Shown piece by piece: positions 37,190-46,041 of a DNA stretch of 64,000 bases (within the stretch, counting starts at the first letter, position 1; each line of letters opens with the position of its first letter). The stretch comes from JBIQJD01 sp044507695. Lineage in GTDB: Bacteria; Bacteroidota; Ignavibacteria; Ignavibacteriales; Ignavibacteriaceae. Below the pieces are notes generated by a model. That model did not search any database. It saw only the letters and a list, made by a program, of their open reading frames with translations, and was not told the origin of the DNA. The translations under genes were made by a program, and so were the position numbers. The DNA lies in assembly GCA_044507695.1 (NCBI GenBank), contig JBIQJD010000017.1, positions 24,908-88,907 of the forward strand, given 5' to 3'.

Positions 37190-38146
37190 ATTAAAGGTGT
37201 AATTAACAGAATAGAAAGCAAAGATTTTTATGTAATCAGGCAGGATACTAATGAAATTATAAGATGTTCTCTCCGCGGAAAATTCAAAAAAGAGTTTAAC
37301 CTGAAAAAAGATAAACTTTTCTTAACAGATATTGCAGTAGTTGGTGATACAGTTGAATTTGAGATTAATAAAGACGGCACAGGAGTAATTTATAAAATTG
37401 AGGAAAGAAAAAATTATCTTTCGCGCAAAGCTCCCCGCATAAAAGGTGCAAGCCGCCGCGGTGAGCGGCTTGAGCAGGTTATAGCTTCAAACCTGGATCA
37501 ACTATTTATTGTTAGCAGTACTGCAAATCCATCTTTTAATAATAAAACGATTGATAGATTTATTACAGCCGGTGAAAGTTCACGAATAAATGTAAAAATT
37601 ATTCTGAATAAAATTGATATTAAAGGAACAGAGTTCATTGAAGATTGGGCAAATCTTTACCATGAAATTGGTTATGAAGTTTTTTTAACCAGCGCTGTTA
37701 CAGGTGAAGGAATTGATGAACTTAAAAAATCTTTAACAGGAAAAATAAGTTTGTTCTGGGGACATTCAGGGGTTGGCAAATCTTCCCTGCTAAACAAATT
37801 GTTTCCTCAACTTAATCTTGAAACCGGAGTTATAAGTTCATTTACTGATAAAGGTACACACACAACCGTAACCAGCATAATGCTTGAAGTTGAAAAAGGT
37901 ACATTCATTATTGATACTCCGGGTGTTCGTGAGATTGATCCTTACGGAATAAGAAAAGAGGATTTAGGCCATTATTTTACAGAGTTTGCGGAATTTATCA
38001 ACAATTGCAAATTCAGCACATGCACGCATCATCATGAACCTGGCTGTGCTGTAATAAAAGCAGTAGAAAATCATAAAATTTCTTATGAACGTTATGAAAG
38101 CTACCTGAGAATTCTTGATACGATAGAAGAGGATATAATTTTTTAG
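37190..38146 (+). CDS. rsgA: Ribosome small subunit-dependent GTPase A, with ATT start codon
   Basis: 318 residues. The frame opens right after an in-frame TAA (37178-37180). A strong GGAGG at 37181-37185 lies 4 bp before ATT (37190-37192), after which KGVINRIESKDFYV and the OB-fold (VVGDTVEFEINKDGTG) match the RsgA N-terminus. The next standard start is a TTG at 37751, in the middle of the GTPase domain, so it cannot be the real one. The permuted GTPase shows G4 NKID, then P-loop GHSGVGKS (191-198) and G3 DTPG. The zinc finger is C273, C278, H280 and C286. RsgA checks 30S maturation. ATT initiation (as in infC) or a sequence error are both possible. Confidence 0.92.
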   Translation: MKGVINRIESKDFYVIRQDTNEIIRCSLRGKFKKEFNLKKDKLFLTDIAVVGDTVEFEINKDGTGVIYKIEERKNYLSRKAPRIKGASRRGERLEQVIASNLDQLFIVSSTANPSFNNKTIDRFITAGESSRINVKIILNKIDIKGTEFIEDWANLYHEIGYEVFLTSAVTGEGIDELKKSLTGKISLFWGHSGVGKSSLLNKLFPQLNLETGVISSFTDKGTHTTVTSIMLEVEKGTFIIDTPGVREIDPYGIRKEDLGHYFTEFAEFINNCKFSTCTHHHEPGCAVIKAVENHKISYERYESYLRILDTIEEDIIF

Positions 38147-38187
38147 CAGTTCAGAATCAGAAATATAATGTGAGTTTATTCAATAAA

Positions 38188-38218
38188 TTGGAAACTCTTC
38201 AGTTATAAATTATATTTG
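38188..38218 (+). promoter_or_regulatory. Bacteroidetes-type promoter of the menaquinone operon
   Basis: TTG at 38188-38190, 20 bp, then TATATTTG at 38211-38218, a full match to TAnnTTTG. The ATG of menF lies 22 bp downstream. Spacing to the gene and between the boxes is nearly identical to that of the ATP-grasp promoter. Confidence 0.65.
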
Positions 38219-38240
38219 TTCTTCAAAAATAATGATTTAG

Positions 38241-39638
38241 ATGGAAGACTTTATTTCAATTTCGGTGAGCTCTTTCATTCACTTTCTCTCCGGAAAAGAA
38301 GACCAAATACAACAGATTGGCGCAGATGAAATATTAATTAGTTTTGCAGTTCAATTAAATGATTTTTCATATCCGGAAAAATTAAATTCCCTTTTATCCA
38401 CTGATTCAATCGATTTCTTTTTTGAACATCCTTCAGAAAATTTCTCCTTTGCCGGATTGAATGCAGCGCTTCAGATTTCACACAACGGAAGCAACAGGTT
38501 TTCTGCTGAGCAAAAAATTAATGAATGGCAAAATAAGTTTGTTCACAACCGGGAAGTTATTTCATCGGGTAAAATTCCGCTCTTTGTTGGCGGAATGAAA
38601 TTCACCCATAATGATAACTCCGAAATGTGGAAAAATTTTGATGACGCGTTCTGGTTTGTTCCTGAAATATTATTTCTTAATAAGAATGAAGAAATTTATC
38701 TCATTTACAATTTCATTCTGAAAAAAAAGGGTGAAAGAGAGATTTATCATGAGCGTTACAAAATTGCACTTATAGATTTTTTTTCAAAAGATTTCAGAAC
38801 CAGGAAGGATATACTGCCTGGAATAGAAATTATTGAGAATGAAAAAACCGGCTGGATAAAACTTGTTGATGAATCATTAACTGCAATACATGATAATCAA
38901 TTTAAGAAAGTAGTTCTATCAAGATATATAAAATCAAAGTTATCTGATAAACCTTCATTTAAAATTTTAATTAATAATTTAAAAGAAACATACCCGGATT
39001 GTTATACTTTTCTCCTCCGCCGCGCTGATTCATATTTTTTTGGCTCTACCCCGGAAAAGCTTGCAGGATTTTCAAATGGTAAAATTGAAATTGATGTTCT
39101 TGCCGGCTCAGCCAAAAGAGGAATTACGGTTTCTGAAGATGAACATATTGCAAATAAATTATTAAAAGATGAAAAGAATCTGAACGAACACCGGCTTGTT
39201 GCCGAACATGTGAAAAATAGTCTATCAAAATTTACTAATGAAATTATTGCCGGAGAACTTTCAATCCGCAAGCTTGAGAACATTCAGCATCTTTACACAC
39301 CAATCAACGCGGAAATTTCTTCCGGATCAATTTTTACAATAATAGAAGAACTCTATCCAACACCTGCTATTTGCGGCTATCCTAAAGATTCCGCATTAAA
39401 ATATATTGCAGAAAAAGAAACATACTCCCGCGGATTTTACGCCGGAATAATCGGCTGGCTGAATTTTGAAGATGAAGCTGAATTTGTTGTAGCTATCCGT
39501 TCCGCATTAATTCAGAATAATGAATTGTTTGCATTTGCCGGCTGCGGAATTGTAAACGATTCAATTCCGGAAGATGAACTTAGGGAGACAGAATTAAAAC
39601 TTAAACCTATACTATCGCTTTTTAAAAATGAAAATTAA
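38241..39638 (+). CDS. menF: Isochorismate synthase (menaquinone pathway)
   Basis: 465 residues. The C-terminal chorismate-binding domain is clear: FKKVVLSRYIKSKLSD, FLLRRADSYFFGSTPEKLAG, the GSAKRG block, EHRLVAEHVKNSL, ICGYPKDSALKYIAEKE and GFYAGIIGWLNFEDEAEFVV, then GCGIVNDSIPEDELRETELK. It converts chorismate to isochorismate, the committed step to menaquinone. The N-terminal 150 residues are divergent, as usual. It is the first gene of a six-gene plus-strand operon and overlaps menD by 11 bp. Confidence 0.93.
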   Translation: MEDFISISVSSFIHFLSGKEDQIQQIGADEILISFAVQLNDFSYPEKLNSLLSTDSIDFFFEHPSENFSFAGLNAALQISHNGSNRFSAEQKINEWQNKFVHNREVISSGKIPLFVGGMKFTHNDNSEMWKNFDDAFWFVPEILFLNKNEEIYLIYNFILKKKGEREIYHERYKIALIDFFSKDFRTRKDILPGIEIIENEKTGWIKLVDESLTAIHDNQFKKVVLSRYIKSKLSDKPSFKILINNLKETYPDCYTFLLRRADSYFFGSTPEKLAGFSNGKIEIDVLAGSAKRGITVSEDEHIANKLLKDEKNLNEHRLVAEHVKNSLSKFTNEIIAGELSIRKLENIQHLYTPINAEISSGSIFTIIEELYPTPAICGYPKDSALKYIAEKETYSRGFYAGIIGWLNFEDEAEFVVAIRSALIQNNELFAFAGCGIVNDSIPEDELRETELKLKPILSLFKNEN

Positions 39639-41439
39639 AATAAACAGAAACATATTGTGGACTGAGACTTTTGCGCGCGAGCTTTCAGAAATTGGAGTTA
39701 AGTACGCATGTATATCTCCCGGTTCAAGAAACACTCCGTTAACTTTAGCTTTTGCTAATAACAATAAAATAAAATCTTACGTTCATATTGATGAACGAAG
39801 CTGCGGATTTTTTGCACTTGGTCTGGCAAAAGCATCAGGCACACCTGTAGTTGTAATTTGCACCTCAGGCACGGCAACAGCCGAATTGTATCCTGCAATT
39901 ATTGAAGCATACCAGCAGCGCATTCCTCTTATAATCTGCACTGCTGACAGACCGCCGGAATTGCTTGACTGCGGGGCCAATCAAACTATAAATCAGAACA
40001 ATCTTTATAAAAATCATATCAGATGGTTTTTTGATGTTGGACTGCCTGAGCCAATTACACGAAGAATTAAACACATAAAAGTTGTTGCGGTTAAATCAGT
40101 AATAGAAAGCTGCATCAGATCACGCGGACCGGTGCATCTTAACTTCCCTTTCAGAAAACCGTTTGAACCGGATGCATACACAGATGAAATTGATGAAAGC
40201 ATCATCAAACTTGCTGAAAATTTTGAAGCAGTTAAGAAAGATTTTATCTCACAAACAAAGCAGTTGAATAATGATGAATCAGAACTAAATGATATAATTT
40301 CAGAGAGATGGTTTAATGATATTTTTGAAGAGATAAAATCAAAACGAAAAGGGCTTATTATTGCAGGGCCGGAAAATTATCATCCTGAGTTTCATAGAAA
40401 CTGCCAGAGACTTTCTGAACTATCAGGATATCCGATTCTTGCTGATGGTGCATCACAGTTAAGATTTGGCAATCATAAAAAAGAAAATATTATTTCTAAT
40501 TTTGAAGGATTTCTGAGAACAGAATCTTTTTCAAAAACATATAAACCCGAGATCGTTCTTCACTTCGGCAGAACAATTACATCTAAAGCTCTTGATGAAT
40601 ATCTGGAAAAATGTACTGCAGTAAGATTTATGATAAACGAGTACGGCGATTGGTTTGATCCTTCAAACAAAGCTGCCGCTTCATACGCCTGCAAACCATA
40701 TATCTTCTGTGAGAAGATGGCTGACCTGGTTGAAAATAAACTGGGGAAAAAGAATTATTCCAATGATTGGCTGAATACTTTTGTTAATGCTGATAAAATT
40801 ACACATACAATTAAATCAAAAATTGTAGACCGGGCACAATTTCCAAACGAAAGCCGCGTGATAAATGAAATAATCAATCTCATTCCTGATGATTCCAATA
40901 TTATGATCTCGAACAGCATGCCCATCAGGGACTTTGATTATTTTGCATCCATGGTTTCTAAAAAAATTACAATTTATAATAACCGCGGCGCCAGCGGAAT
41001 TGATGGAATAATTTCTACTGCTCTTGGAATTGCAGCGGCAAGTGATAAACCAACCGTTCTGTTAACCGGTGATCTTGCTTTCTATTATGATTTAAATGGA
41101 TTGCTTGCAGCAAAAAATTACAATCTGCCTTTGGTGGTTATTCTGATCAACAATAATGGCGGAGGAATTTTTGAAGTTCTTCCAATATCAGATTATGGTA
41201 AGATATTCAAACAATATTTTATTGCTCCGCACGGTTTGGATTTTTCAATCTTTGTAAAAGGATACCGCGGCAGTTATAAATTAATTAAAAACTGGAAACA
41301 CTTTGAACAATCATTTTCTTCAGCATTAAAAAGCAAAAATTTTTCTGTGCTTGAAGTTAAAACTGATGCAGTAAAATCATTAAATCTCCGTAGAAAATTC
41401 TGGGCTGAAGTAAGCAAGACTATATCTGAAAAGAAATAA
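39628..41439 (+). CDS. menD: 2-succinyl-5-enolpyruvyl-6-hydroxy-3-cyclohexene-1-carboxylate synthase
   Basis: 603 residues, slightly long for MenD. The ThDP-enzyme N-terminus is typical (YACISPGSRNTPLTLAFANN, HIDERSCGFFALGLAKAS, VICTSGTATAELYPAIIEA). Further blocks are ADRPPELLDCGANQTINQ and RGPVHLNFPFRKPFEP. The cofactor-binding C-terminus has NRGASGIDGIISTALGIAAA, TGDLAFYYDLNGL and INNNGGGIFEVLP. It joins isochorismate and 2-oxoglutarate to give SEPHCHC. Overlap with menF implies coupled translation. Confidence 0.96.
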   Translation: MKIKINRNILWTETFARELSEIGVKYACISPGSRNTPLTLAFANNNKIKSYVHIDERSCGFFALGLAKASGTPVVVICTSGTATAELYPAIIEAYQQRIPLIICTADRPPELLDCGANQTINQNNLYKNHIRWFFDVGLPEPITRRIKHIKVVAVKSVIESCIRSRGPVHLNFPFRKPFEPDAYTDEIDESIIKLAENFEAVKKDFISQTKQLNNDESELNDIISERWFNDIFEEIKSKRKGLIIAGPENYHPEFHRNCQRLSELSGYPILADGASQLRFGNHKKENIISNFEGFLRTESFSKTYKPEIVLHFGRTITSKALDEYLEKCTAVRFMINEYGDWFDPSNKAAASYACKPYIFCEKMADLVENKLGKKNYSNDWLNTFVNADKITHTIKSKIVDRAQFPNESRVINEIINLIPDDSNIMISNSMPIRDFDYFASMVSKKITIYNNRGASGIDGIISTALGIAAASDKPTVLLTGDLAFYYDLNGLLAAKNYNLPLVVILINNNGGGIFEVLPISDYGKIFKQYFIAPHGLDFSIFVKGYRGSYKLIKNWKHFEQSFSSALKSKNFSVLEVKTDAVKSLNLRRKFWAEVSKTISEKK

Positions 41440-41445
41440 GCTTTT

Positions 41446-42258
41446 ATGCAGATTACTTTCAATTCATTCAATCTGAACACCGAATTATTTAAACACAATG
41501 CTTCGGCAAAATATATGTTTTTGCTGCATGGCTTCAGCGGATCCGGTAAAGATTGGCTGACGATTGCCGAATCATTAAAAAAGAAATTTAATATTGTAAC
41601 TGTTGATTTAATCGGCCACGGCTTAAGCGATTCACCTCATGATGTTGCCTGCTACACATGTCCCGCAATCGTATCTCAGCTTTTTTCTGTAATCAAATCT
41701 TACACTGATGATAAAATTATCCTCTGCGGTTATTCAATGGGAGGCAGAGCGGCGCTTGCATTTGCTGTTCACTTTCCTGATCTGGTTGATACATTAATTC
41801 TTGAAGGTGTTTCTCCCGGAATTCAATCAAACATTGAAAGGATCAAGCGTCTTAAACAGGATAAAACTATTGCTAATTTTATTCTCACTCATTCAATGGA
41901 AGAGTTCACAGATTTCTGGATGAATCTTGATATCTTCAGCACGCAGAAAAGATTTTCAAATGAAAAACTTGAAGAGTTGAGGCAGCAGAAAATTTTAAAT
42001 AACAAAACCGGATTATCAAATTCACTTATTGGTTTCAGTGTTGGTATGATGCCTTCATTCTGGGATAACCTGATTAATATTGATGCCAGAACTTTGCTTC
42101 TCAGCGGTGAACTTGATACTAAATATTCTGAGATTAATTCCGCAATGGTCAAACTTATGCCAGATGCAGTTCATAAAAAAATTCCTTCAGCCGGACATAA
42201 TACACATCTTGAAGAGCCGCAGTTATTTTTGAAAGAAATCACTTCTTTTTTAAGTTAG
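41446..42258 (+). CDS. menH: MenH-type alpha/beta hydrolase (SHCHC synthase)
   Basis: 270 residues. The alpha/beta hydrolase features are MFLLHGFSGSGKDWLTIAES (oxyanion HG motif), VDLIGHGLSDSP, the nucleophile elbow LCGYSMGGRAALAFAVHFPD, the acid region LLLSGELDTKYSEI and the late His in PSAGHNTHLEEP. MenH removes pyruvate from the MenD product. Position directly after menD (6 bp) supports this over a generic esterase. Confidence 0.9.
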   Translation: MQITFNSFNLNTELFKHNASAKYMFLLHGFSGSGKDWLTIAESLKKKFNIVTVDLIGHGLSDSPHDVACYTCPAIVSQLFSVIKSYTDDKIILCGYSMGGRAALAFAVHFPDLVDTLILEGVSPGIQSNIERIKRLKQDKTIANFILTHSMEEFTDFWMNLDIFSTQKRFSNEKLEELRQQKILNNKTGLSNSLIGFSVGMMPSFWDNLINIDARTLLLSGELDTKYSEINSAMVKLMPDAVHKKIPSAGHNTHLEEPQLFLKEITSFLS

Positions 42259-42333
42259 ATGGATTGAAATTCCACTGTAAATTTTTTACTGCTTTTTTTT
42301 CAATATTTTAATTATTAAAAGAAAAGGAATTCT

Positions 42334-43167
42334 ATGAGTTATAACTGGAAGCAAGCCAAGACTTACACAGATATTATTTATGAAAAAATGGATGGCATTG
42401 CTAAAATAACAATCAACCGTCCGGAAGTTAGAAATGCATTCCGCCCTGAAACTGTACATGAAATGTATGATGCTTTTTCAGATGCAAGAGAAGACCAGGA
42501 AATTGGAGTTGTACTTTTAACAGGTGCGGGTCCTGCAAAAGATGGTAAATATGCTTTTTGTTCCGGAGGTGATCAGAGAATCAGAGGCGATAAGGGATAT
42601 GTTGGGAAAGATGGTGTTCCACGTTTAAATGTACTTGATCTTCAGAAACTAATTCGCTCTATGCCTAAGCCTGTAATTGCTTTGGTTGCCGGTTATGCAA
42701 TCGGCGGCGGACACGTACTGCATGTTGTGTGTGATTTAACTATTGCCGCAGATAATGCAATATTTGGCCAAACAGGCCCGAAGGTAGGAAGTTTTGACGG
42801 CGGTTTCGGATCAAGTTATCTTGCCAGAATTGTTGGTCAGAAAAAAGCACGTGAAATCTGGTATCTCTGCAGCCAGTACAATGCACAGGAAGCACTTGAT
42901 ATGGGATTGGTAAATAAAGTTGTTCCTGTTGATCAGCTTGAGCATGAAGGAGTTGAATGGGCAAAAAGAATTTTACAGCACAGTCCGCTTGCAATTCGTC
43001 TGCTCAAATCTGCTTTTAATGCCGAACTTGACGGACAGGCAGGAATCCAGGAGCTTGCCGGAAATGCTACACTGCTTTACTATATGAGTGAAGAAGCGCA
43101 GGAAGGTAAAAAAGCTTATCTTGAAAAAAGAAAACCTGAGTTTAATAAATTTCCAAAACTGCCATAA
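42334..43167 (+). CDS. menB: 1,4-dihydroxy-2-naphthoyl-CoA synthase
   Basis: 277 residues, standard length. Crotonase-fold blocks are KITINRPEVRNAFRPETVHE, GKYAFCSGGDQRIRGDKGYV, VAGYAIGGGHVLHVVCDLTI and GPKVGSFDGGFGSSYLARIV, all diagnostic for MenB. It cyclises o-succinylbenzoyl-CoA to DHNA-CoA. A 75-bp gap separates it from menH and an AAAGGAA lies before the ATG, so it has its own good translation signal. Confidence 0.97.
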   Translation: MSYNWKQAKTYTDIIYEKMDGIAKITINRPEVRNAFRPETVHEMYDAFSDAREDQEIGVVLLTGAGPAKDGKYAFCSGGDQRIRGDKGYVGKDGVPRLNVLDLQKLIRSMPKPVIALVAGYAIGGGHVLHVVCDLTIAADNAIFGQTGPKVGSFDGGFGSSYLARIVGQKKAREIWYLCSQYNAQEALDMGLVNKVVPVDQLEHEGVEWAKRILQHSPLAIRLLKSAFNAELDGQAGIQELAGNATLLYYMSEEAQEGKKAYLEKRKPEFNKFPKLP

Positions 43168-43184
43168 CATTATCTGTTTTTAAA

Positions 43185-44060
43185 TTGAATAATTTTAATA
43201 ACTGGTTAATTGCCAGCAGGCCAAAAACACTGCTGGCAGCCTTTGTTCCGGTGCTGGTTGGCTCCGCACTTGCTATTGCTGAAAATATTTTCGTTCCGCT
43301 TTTCTCAATCGTAGCACTAATTTGTTCTGTGCTCATTCAGGTTGGAACAAATTTTACAAATGATCTTTATGATTATCTGAAAGGCGCCGATACAGAATCA
43401 AGAAAAGGTCCGCAGCGTGTTCTGGCTTCCAATTTAATTTCTGTTGGAGAGATGAAGGCTGCTATCTTTTTTACGTTCGGGACTGCATTCATTCTTGGTT
43501 TATATCTCGTTTATGCCGGCGGATTTATTATCCTGATTATCGGAATCATTTCCATCATTGCCGGATTAGCTTATACTGCCGGGCCTTATCCGCTTGCATA
43601 TAACGGATTGGGAGATCTGTTTGTTTTTATTTTCTTCGGATTGGTTGGAACTGCAGGTACATATTATCTTCATTCACATGAGTTTACGTTCTTATCATTA
43701 CTTACTGCAGTACCGGTGGGAGCATTGATTACAAACATACTCGTTGTGAATAATTTCCGTGATATAAATGAAGATGCATCCGCAGGTAAATACACGCTTG
43801 CAGTTAAGTTTGGCAAAACTTTTACGCGTTACCAGTTCATTTTATCTCTTGTGGTTTCTTACTCTGTTCCGGTTATAATTTTTTTTAAATATAACTTTGC
43901 TTACTGGATTTTCCTTCCTCTACTAACAATTCCTCTTGGTGTTAAATTAATTAAAATGCTTTACACATTGGATGGAACTGAACTAAATAAAACTCTTGAA
44001 CTAACTGCAAAATTTTCAGCAATATTTGGAATTTTATTTTCTGCCGGAATATTATTGTAA
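43185..44060 (+). CDS. menA: 1,4-dihydroxy-2-naphthoate polyprenyltransferase
   Basis: 291 residues, UbiA superfamily, about eight to nine membrane helices. The start is TTG at 43185 with no visible Shine-Dalgarno and no ATG near. The Asp-rich motif NFTNDLYDYLKGADTE and the second block NNFRDINEDASAGKYTLAVK are those of MenA. The enzyme prenylates and decarboxylates DHNA to demethylmenaquinone in the inner membrane. No ubiE/menG methyltransferase is in the window. Confidence 0.95.
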   Translation: MNNFNNWLIASRPKTLLAAFVPVLVGSALAIAENIFVPLFSIVALICSVLIQVGTNFTNDLYDYLKGADTESRKGPQRVLASNLISVGEMKAAIFFTFGTAFILGLYLVYAGGFIILIIGIISIIAGLAYTAGPYPLAYNGLGDLFVFIFFGLVGTAGTYYLHSHEFTFLSLLTAVPVGALITNILVVNNFRDINEDASAGKYTLAVKFGKTFTRYQFILSLVVSYSVPVIIFFKYNFAYWIFLPLLTIPLGVKLIKMLYTLDGTELNKTLELTAKFSAIFGILFSAGILL

Positions 44061-44063
44061 AAT

Positions 44064-45500
44064 ATGAATCCACTAGTTAATTGGAACATCCAGAACAGAG
44101 ATCATCCCTTTATAATCAGCCAGGATAAAATTATATCTTATTCTGATTTTGATTTACTCTGCAGAAAAAAAGCAGCCGCTTTTAAAAAGAATGGAATAAC
44201 CAGCGGAGATTATATCTCAATTCTGTCAGAAAACAATTTTGATTTTATTGTTAATGTTTTTGCCCTCTGGAAAATTAATTCCATTCCCATATTACTTAAC
44301 ACAAGATTAACTTCTTTTGAAATTGAAGAGCAAATAAATTTTGCCGGAAGTAAATTTTTAATTCTTGATAAATTCCTTAACAGAAATTTTTCTTTAAAGG
44401 GAATTAAAATCCTCACTGCTTTTGATGAAGAAAACAATAATGAAATTGATTTTAATGCTGATATAGATACCGATTCAACAGCGGCAGTATTTTTCACATC
44501 GGGTTCAACAGGAAAAGCCAAAGCAGTTGAATTAAGTTTTAACAGCTTTATTAATAGTGCAGTAAATGGCAGATCATTTTTAAAACAAAATGATGATGAT
44601 AAATGGCTTTGTGCACTCCCCTTCTATCATGTTGGCGGTTTCTCAATTATTATCAGAACATTTTTATCCGGCAGTTCACTCATTTTACCACATTCACTTT
44701 CTATTGAATCGATCTGTAAAACATTTACAGATAAAAATCCAACTCTCACTTCCCTTGTTCCAACACAATTAAAAAGATTACTTAATCTGAATTGCAAGCC
44801 AAATAAACATTTAAAAAATGTTCTGCTGGGCGGCGGATTTATTGATGATGAACTTATTGTAAAAGCATTAAAAGAAGGCTGGAAAATTTCTAAAAGCTAC
44901 GGCTCAACTGAATCAGCATCATTTGTTACTGCTATACAATGCACGGAGGCATTTAATAGTTCTGTTGGAAAGCCGCTTCATCCCAATAAAATTTTTATAG
45001 TTGATGAAGAAGAAAATGAAATGCCGCCGGGTAAAATTGGTGAAATTGTAATTGAGGGAAACTCACTCGCAAAAGGATATCTAGACAATCCGGAAGAAAC
45101 AAAACGTAAATTTCAAAACGGAAAATATTTCACGGGTGATATTGGCTGGATTGATGATGACGGCTATCTTTACATTGAAGCAAGAAGAAATGATTTAATT
45201 GTTACCGGCGGAGAAAATGTAAATCCATTTGAAGTTGAAAATGCATTATTAAAACATCCCGATATTCTTGAAGCTGCTGTATTTGGGATTAAAGATGATG
45301 AATGGGGATACGCAGTTTCTGCAGCACTCGTTACAAAAAAGAATTTAGAACTAACTGCCGAAGAGATAAAAAAATTTTTACAAGATAAAATTGCAGCTTT
45401 CAAAATTCCAAGAAAAATTTACATTGTTGATGAACTGCCAAAATCACCGCTTGGCAAAATTCAAAAACAAATTCTTAAAGAAAACTTAAACGTGGTTTGA
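44064..45500 (+). CDS. menE: o-succinylbenzoate-CoA ligase
   Basis: 478 residues, ANL adenylating superfamily. The AMP-binding P-loop is VFFTSGSTGKAKAVELS. Other blocks are LCALPFYHVGGFSIIIRTFL, SYGSTESASFVTAI, YFTGDIGWIDDDGYLYIEAR and the C-terminal lysine motif PKSPLGKIQKQILKE. It activates o-succinylbenzoate for MenB. It starts 3 bp after menA, leaving no room for menC, which usually sits nearby. Its 3' end faces the thioesterase gene at a distance of 2 bp. Confidence 0.93.
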   Translation: MNPLVNWNIQNRDHPFIISQDKIISYSDFDLLCRKKAAAFKKNGITSGDYISILSENNFDFIVNVFALWKINSIPILLNTRLTSFEIEEQINFAGSKFLILDKFLNRNFSLKGIKILTAFDEENNNEIDFNADIDTDSTAAVFFTSGSTGKAKAVELSFNSFINSAVNGRSFLKQNDDDKWLCALPFYHVGGFSIIIRTFLSGSSLILPHSLSIESICKTFTDKNPTLTSLVPTQLKRLLNLNCKPNKHLKNVLLGGGFIDDELIVKALKEGWKISKSYGSTESASFVTAIQCTEAFNSSVGKPLHPNKIFIVDEEENEMPPGKIGEIVIEGNSLAKGYLDNPEETKRKFQNGKYFTGDIGWIDDDGYLYIEARRNDLIVTGGENVNPFEVENALLKHPDILEAAVFGIKDDEWGYAVSAALVTKKNLELTAEEIKKFLQDKIAAFKIPRKIYIVDELPKSPLGKIQKQILKENLNVV

Positions 45501-45502
45501 TT

Positions 45503-45904
45503 TTAATCCCTGTAATTCATCAATCCTTTTACTACCGGATCGATTATCGCAGTTTTCTTCCACGTGGATTTATCTACAAAAACATGTGTTGTTTTTACAG
45601 CGGAACATTTTTCTCCGGCAGAATTACTGATCAGATATTCAAGCTGAAAAGAAGAAGTTTTTATCTGATTAACCCTAATTTCGATTGAAATTTCGTCTCC
45701 GTATTTTATTGGTTTATGGTATGAAGCTTCACTGTGAATTATAGGAACTACATAATTTTCATTGCTCCAGTAATCTTCTTCAAGATTAAAACTTTCAATC
45801 ATAGCTTCATAAGCTGAGTGGCATAGCTCAAAAGTTCTGCCGTAAAAAAGTATTCCTGCCGGATCACAATCATAAAAATTAATTTTCTTTTTGAAGCTGA
45901 ACAT
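45503..45904 (-). CDS. 4HBT hotdog thioesterase, candidate DHNA-CoA thioesterase
   Basis: 133 residues. The catalytic signature INFYDCDPAGILFYGRTFEL contains the Asp of 4-hydroxybenzoyl-CoA thioesterase-type enzymes. ECHSAYEAMI-like and VPIIHSEASYHKPIKYGDEI segments complete the hotdog fold. Plant and cyanobacterial DHNA-CoA thioesterases have the same D-x-D-x-AG motif. Since menE ends 2 bp away and the operon lacks any other hydrolase for DHNA-CoA, this is a good candidate for that step. It is transcribed in the opposite direction, so regulation must be separate. A general acyl-CoA thioesterase is the alternative. Confidence 0.8.
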   Translation of the reverse strand: MFSFKKKINFYDCDPAGILFYGRTFELCHSAYEAMIESFNLEEDYWSNENYVVPIIHSEASYHKPIKYGDEISIEIRVNQIKTSSFQLEYLISNSAGEKCSAVKTTHVFVDKSTWKKTAIIDPVVKGLMNYRD

Positions 45905-46006
45905 ATTTCTCCCGTTTTAATATTTAAAATTACATAAAATCATGTAAAGGATACCCTCAGGAAAACAGATTTATTATTTCGCTGAATAACTCCGATCTAT
46001 ATTTCT

Positions 46007-46014
46007 TATATTTG
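46007..46014 (+). promoter_or_regulatory. Candidate -7 element upstream of the OxyR-type gene
   Basis: TATATTTG fully matches TAnnTTTG and lies 27 bp before the ATG. Upstream at the expected spacing the sequence reads CTG rather than TTG, so the -33 box is weak, as might suit a regulated promoter. Confidence 0.45.
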
Positions 46015-46041
46015 CAAAAGGTTTGTTTATAGGAACATAAA

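Noticed and set aside
37751..38146. Short 131-residue GTPase fragment as a separate gene
   Set aside because: The same frame is open to 37190 and encodes the OB-fold and G4 motif of RsgA.
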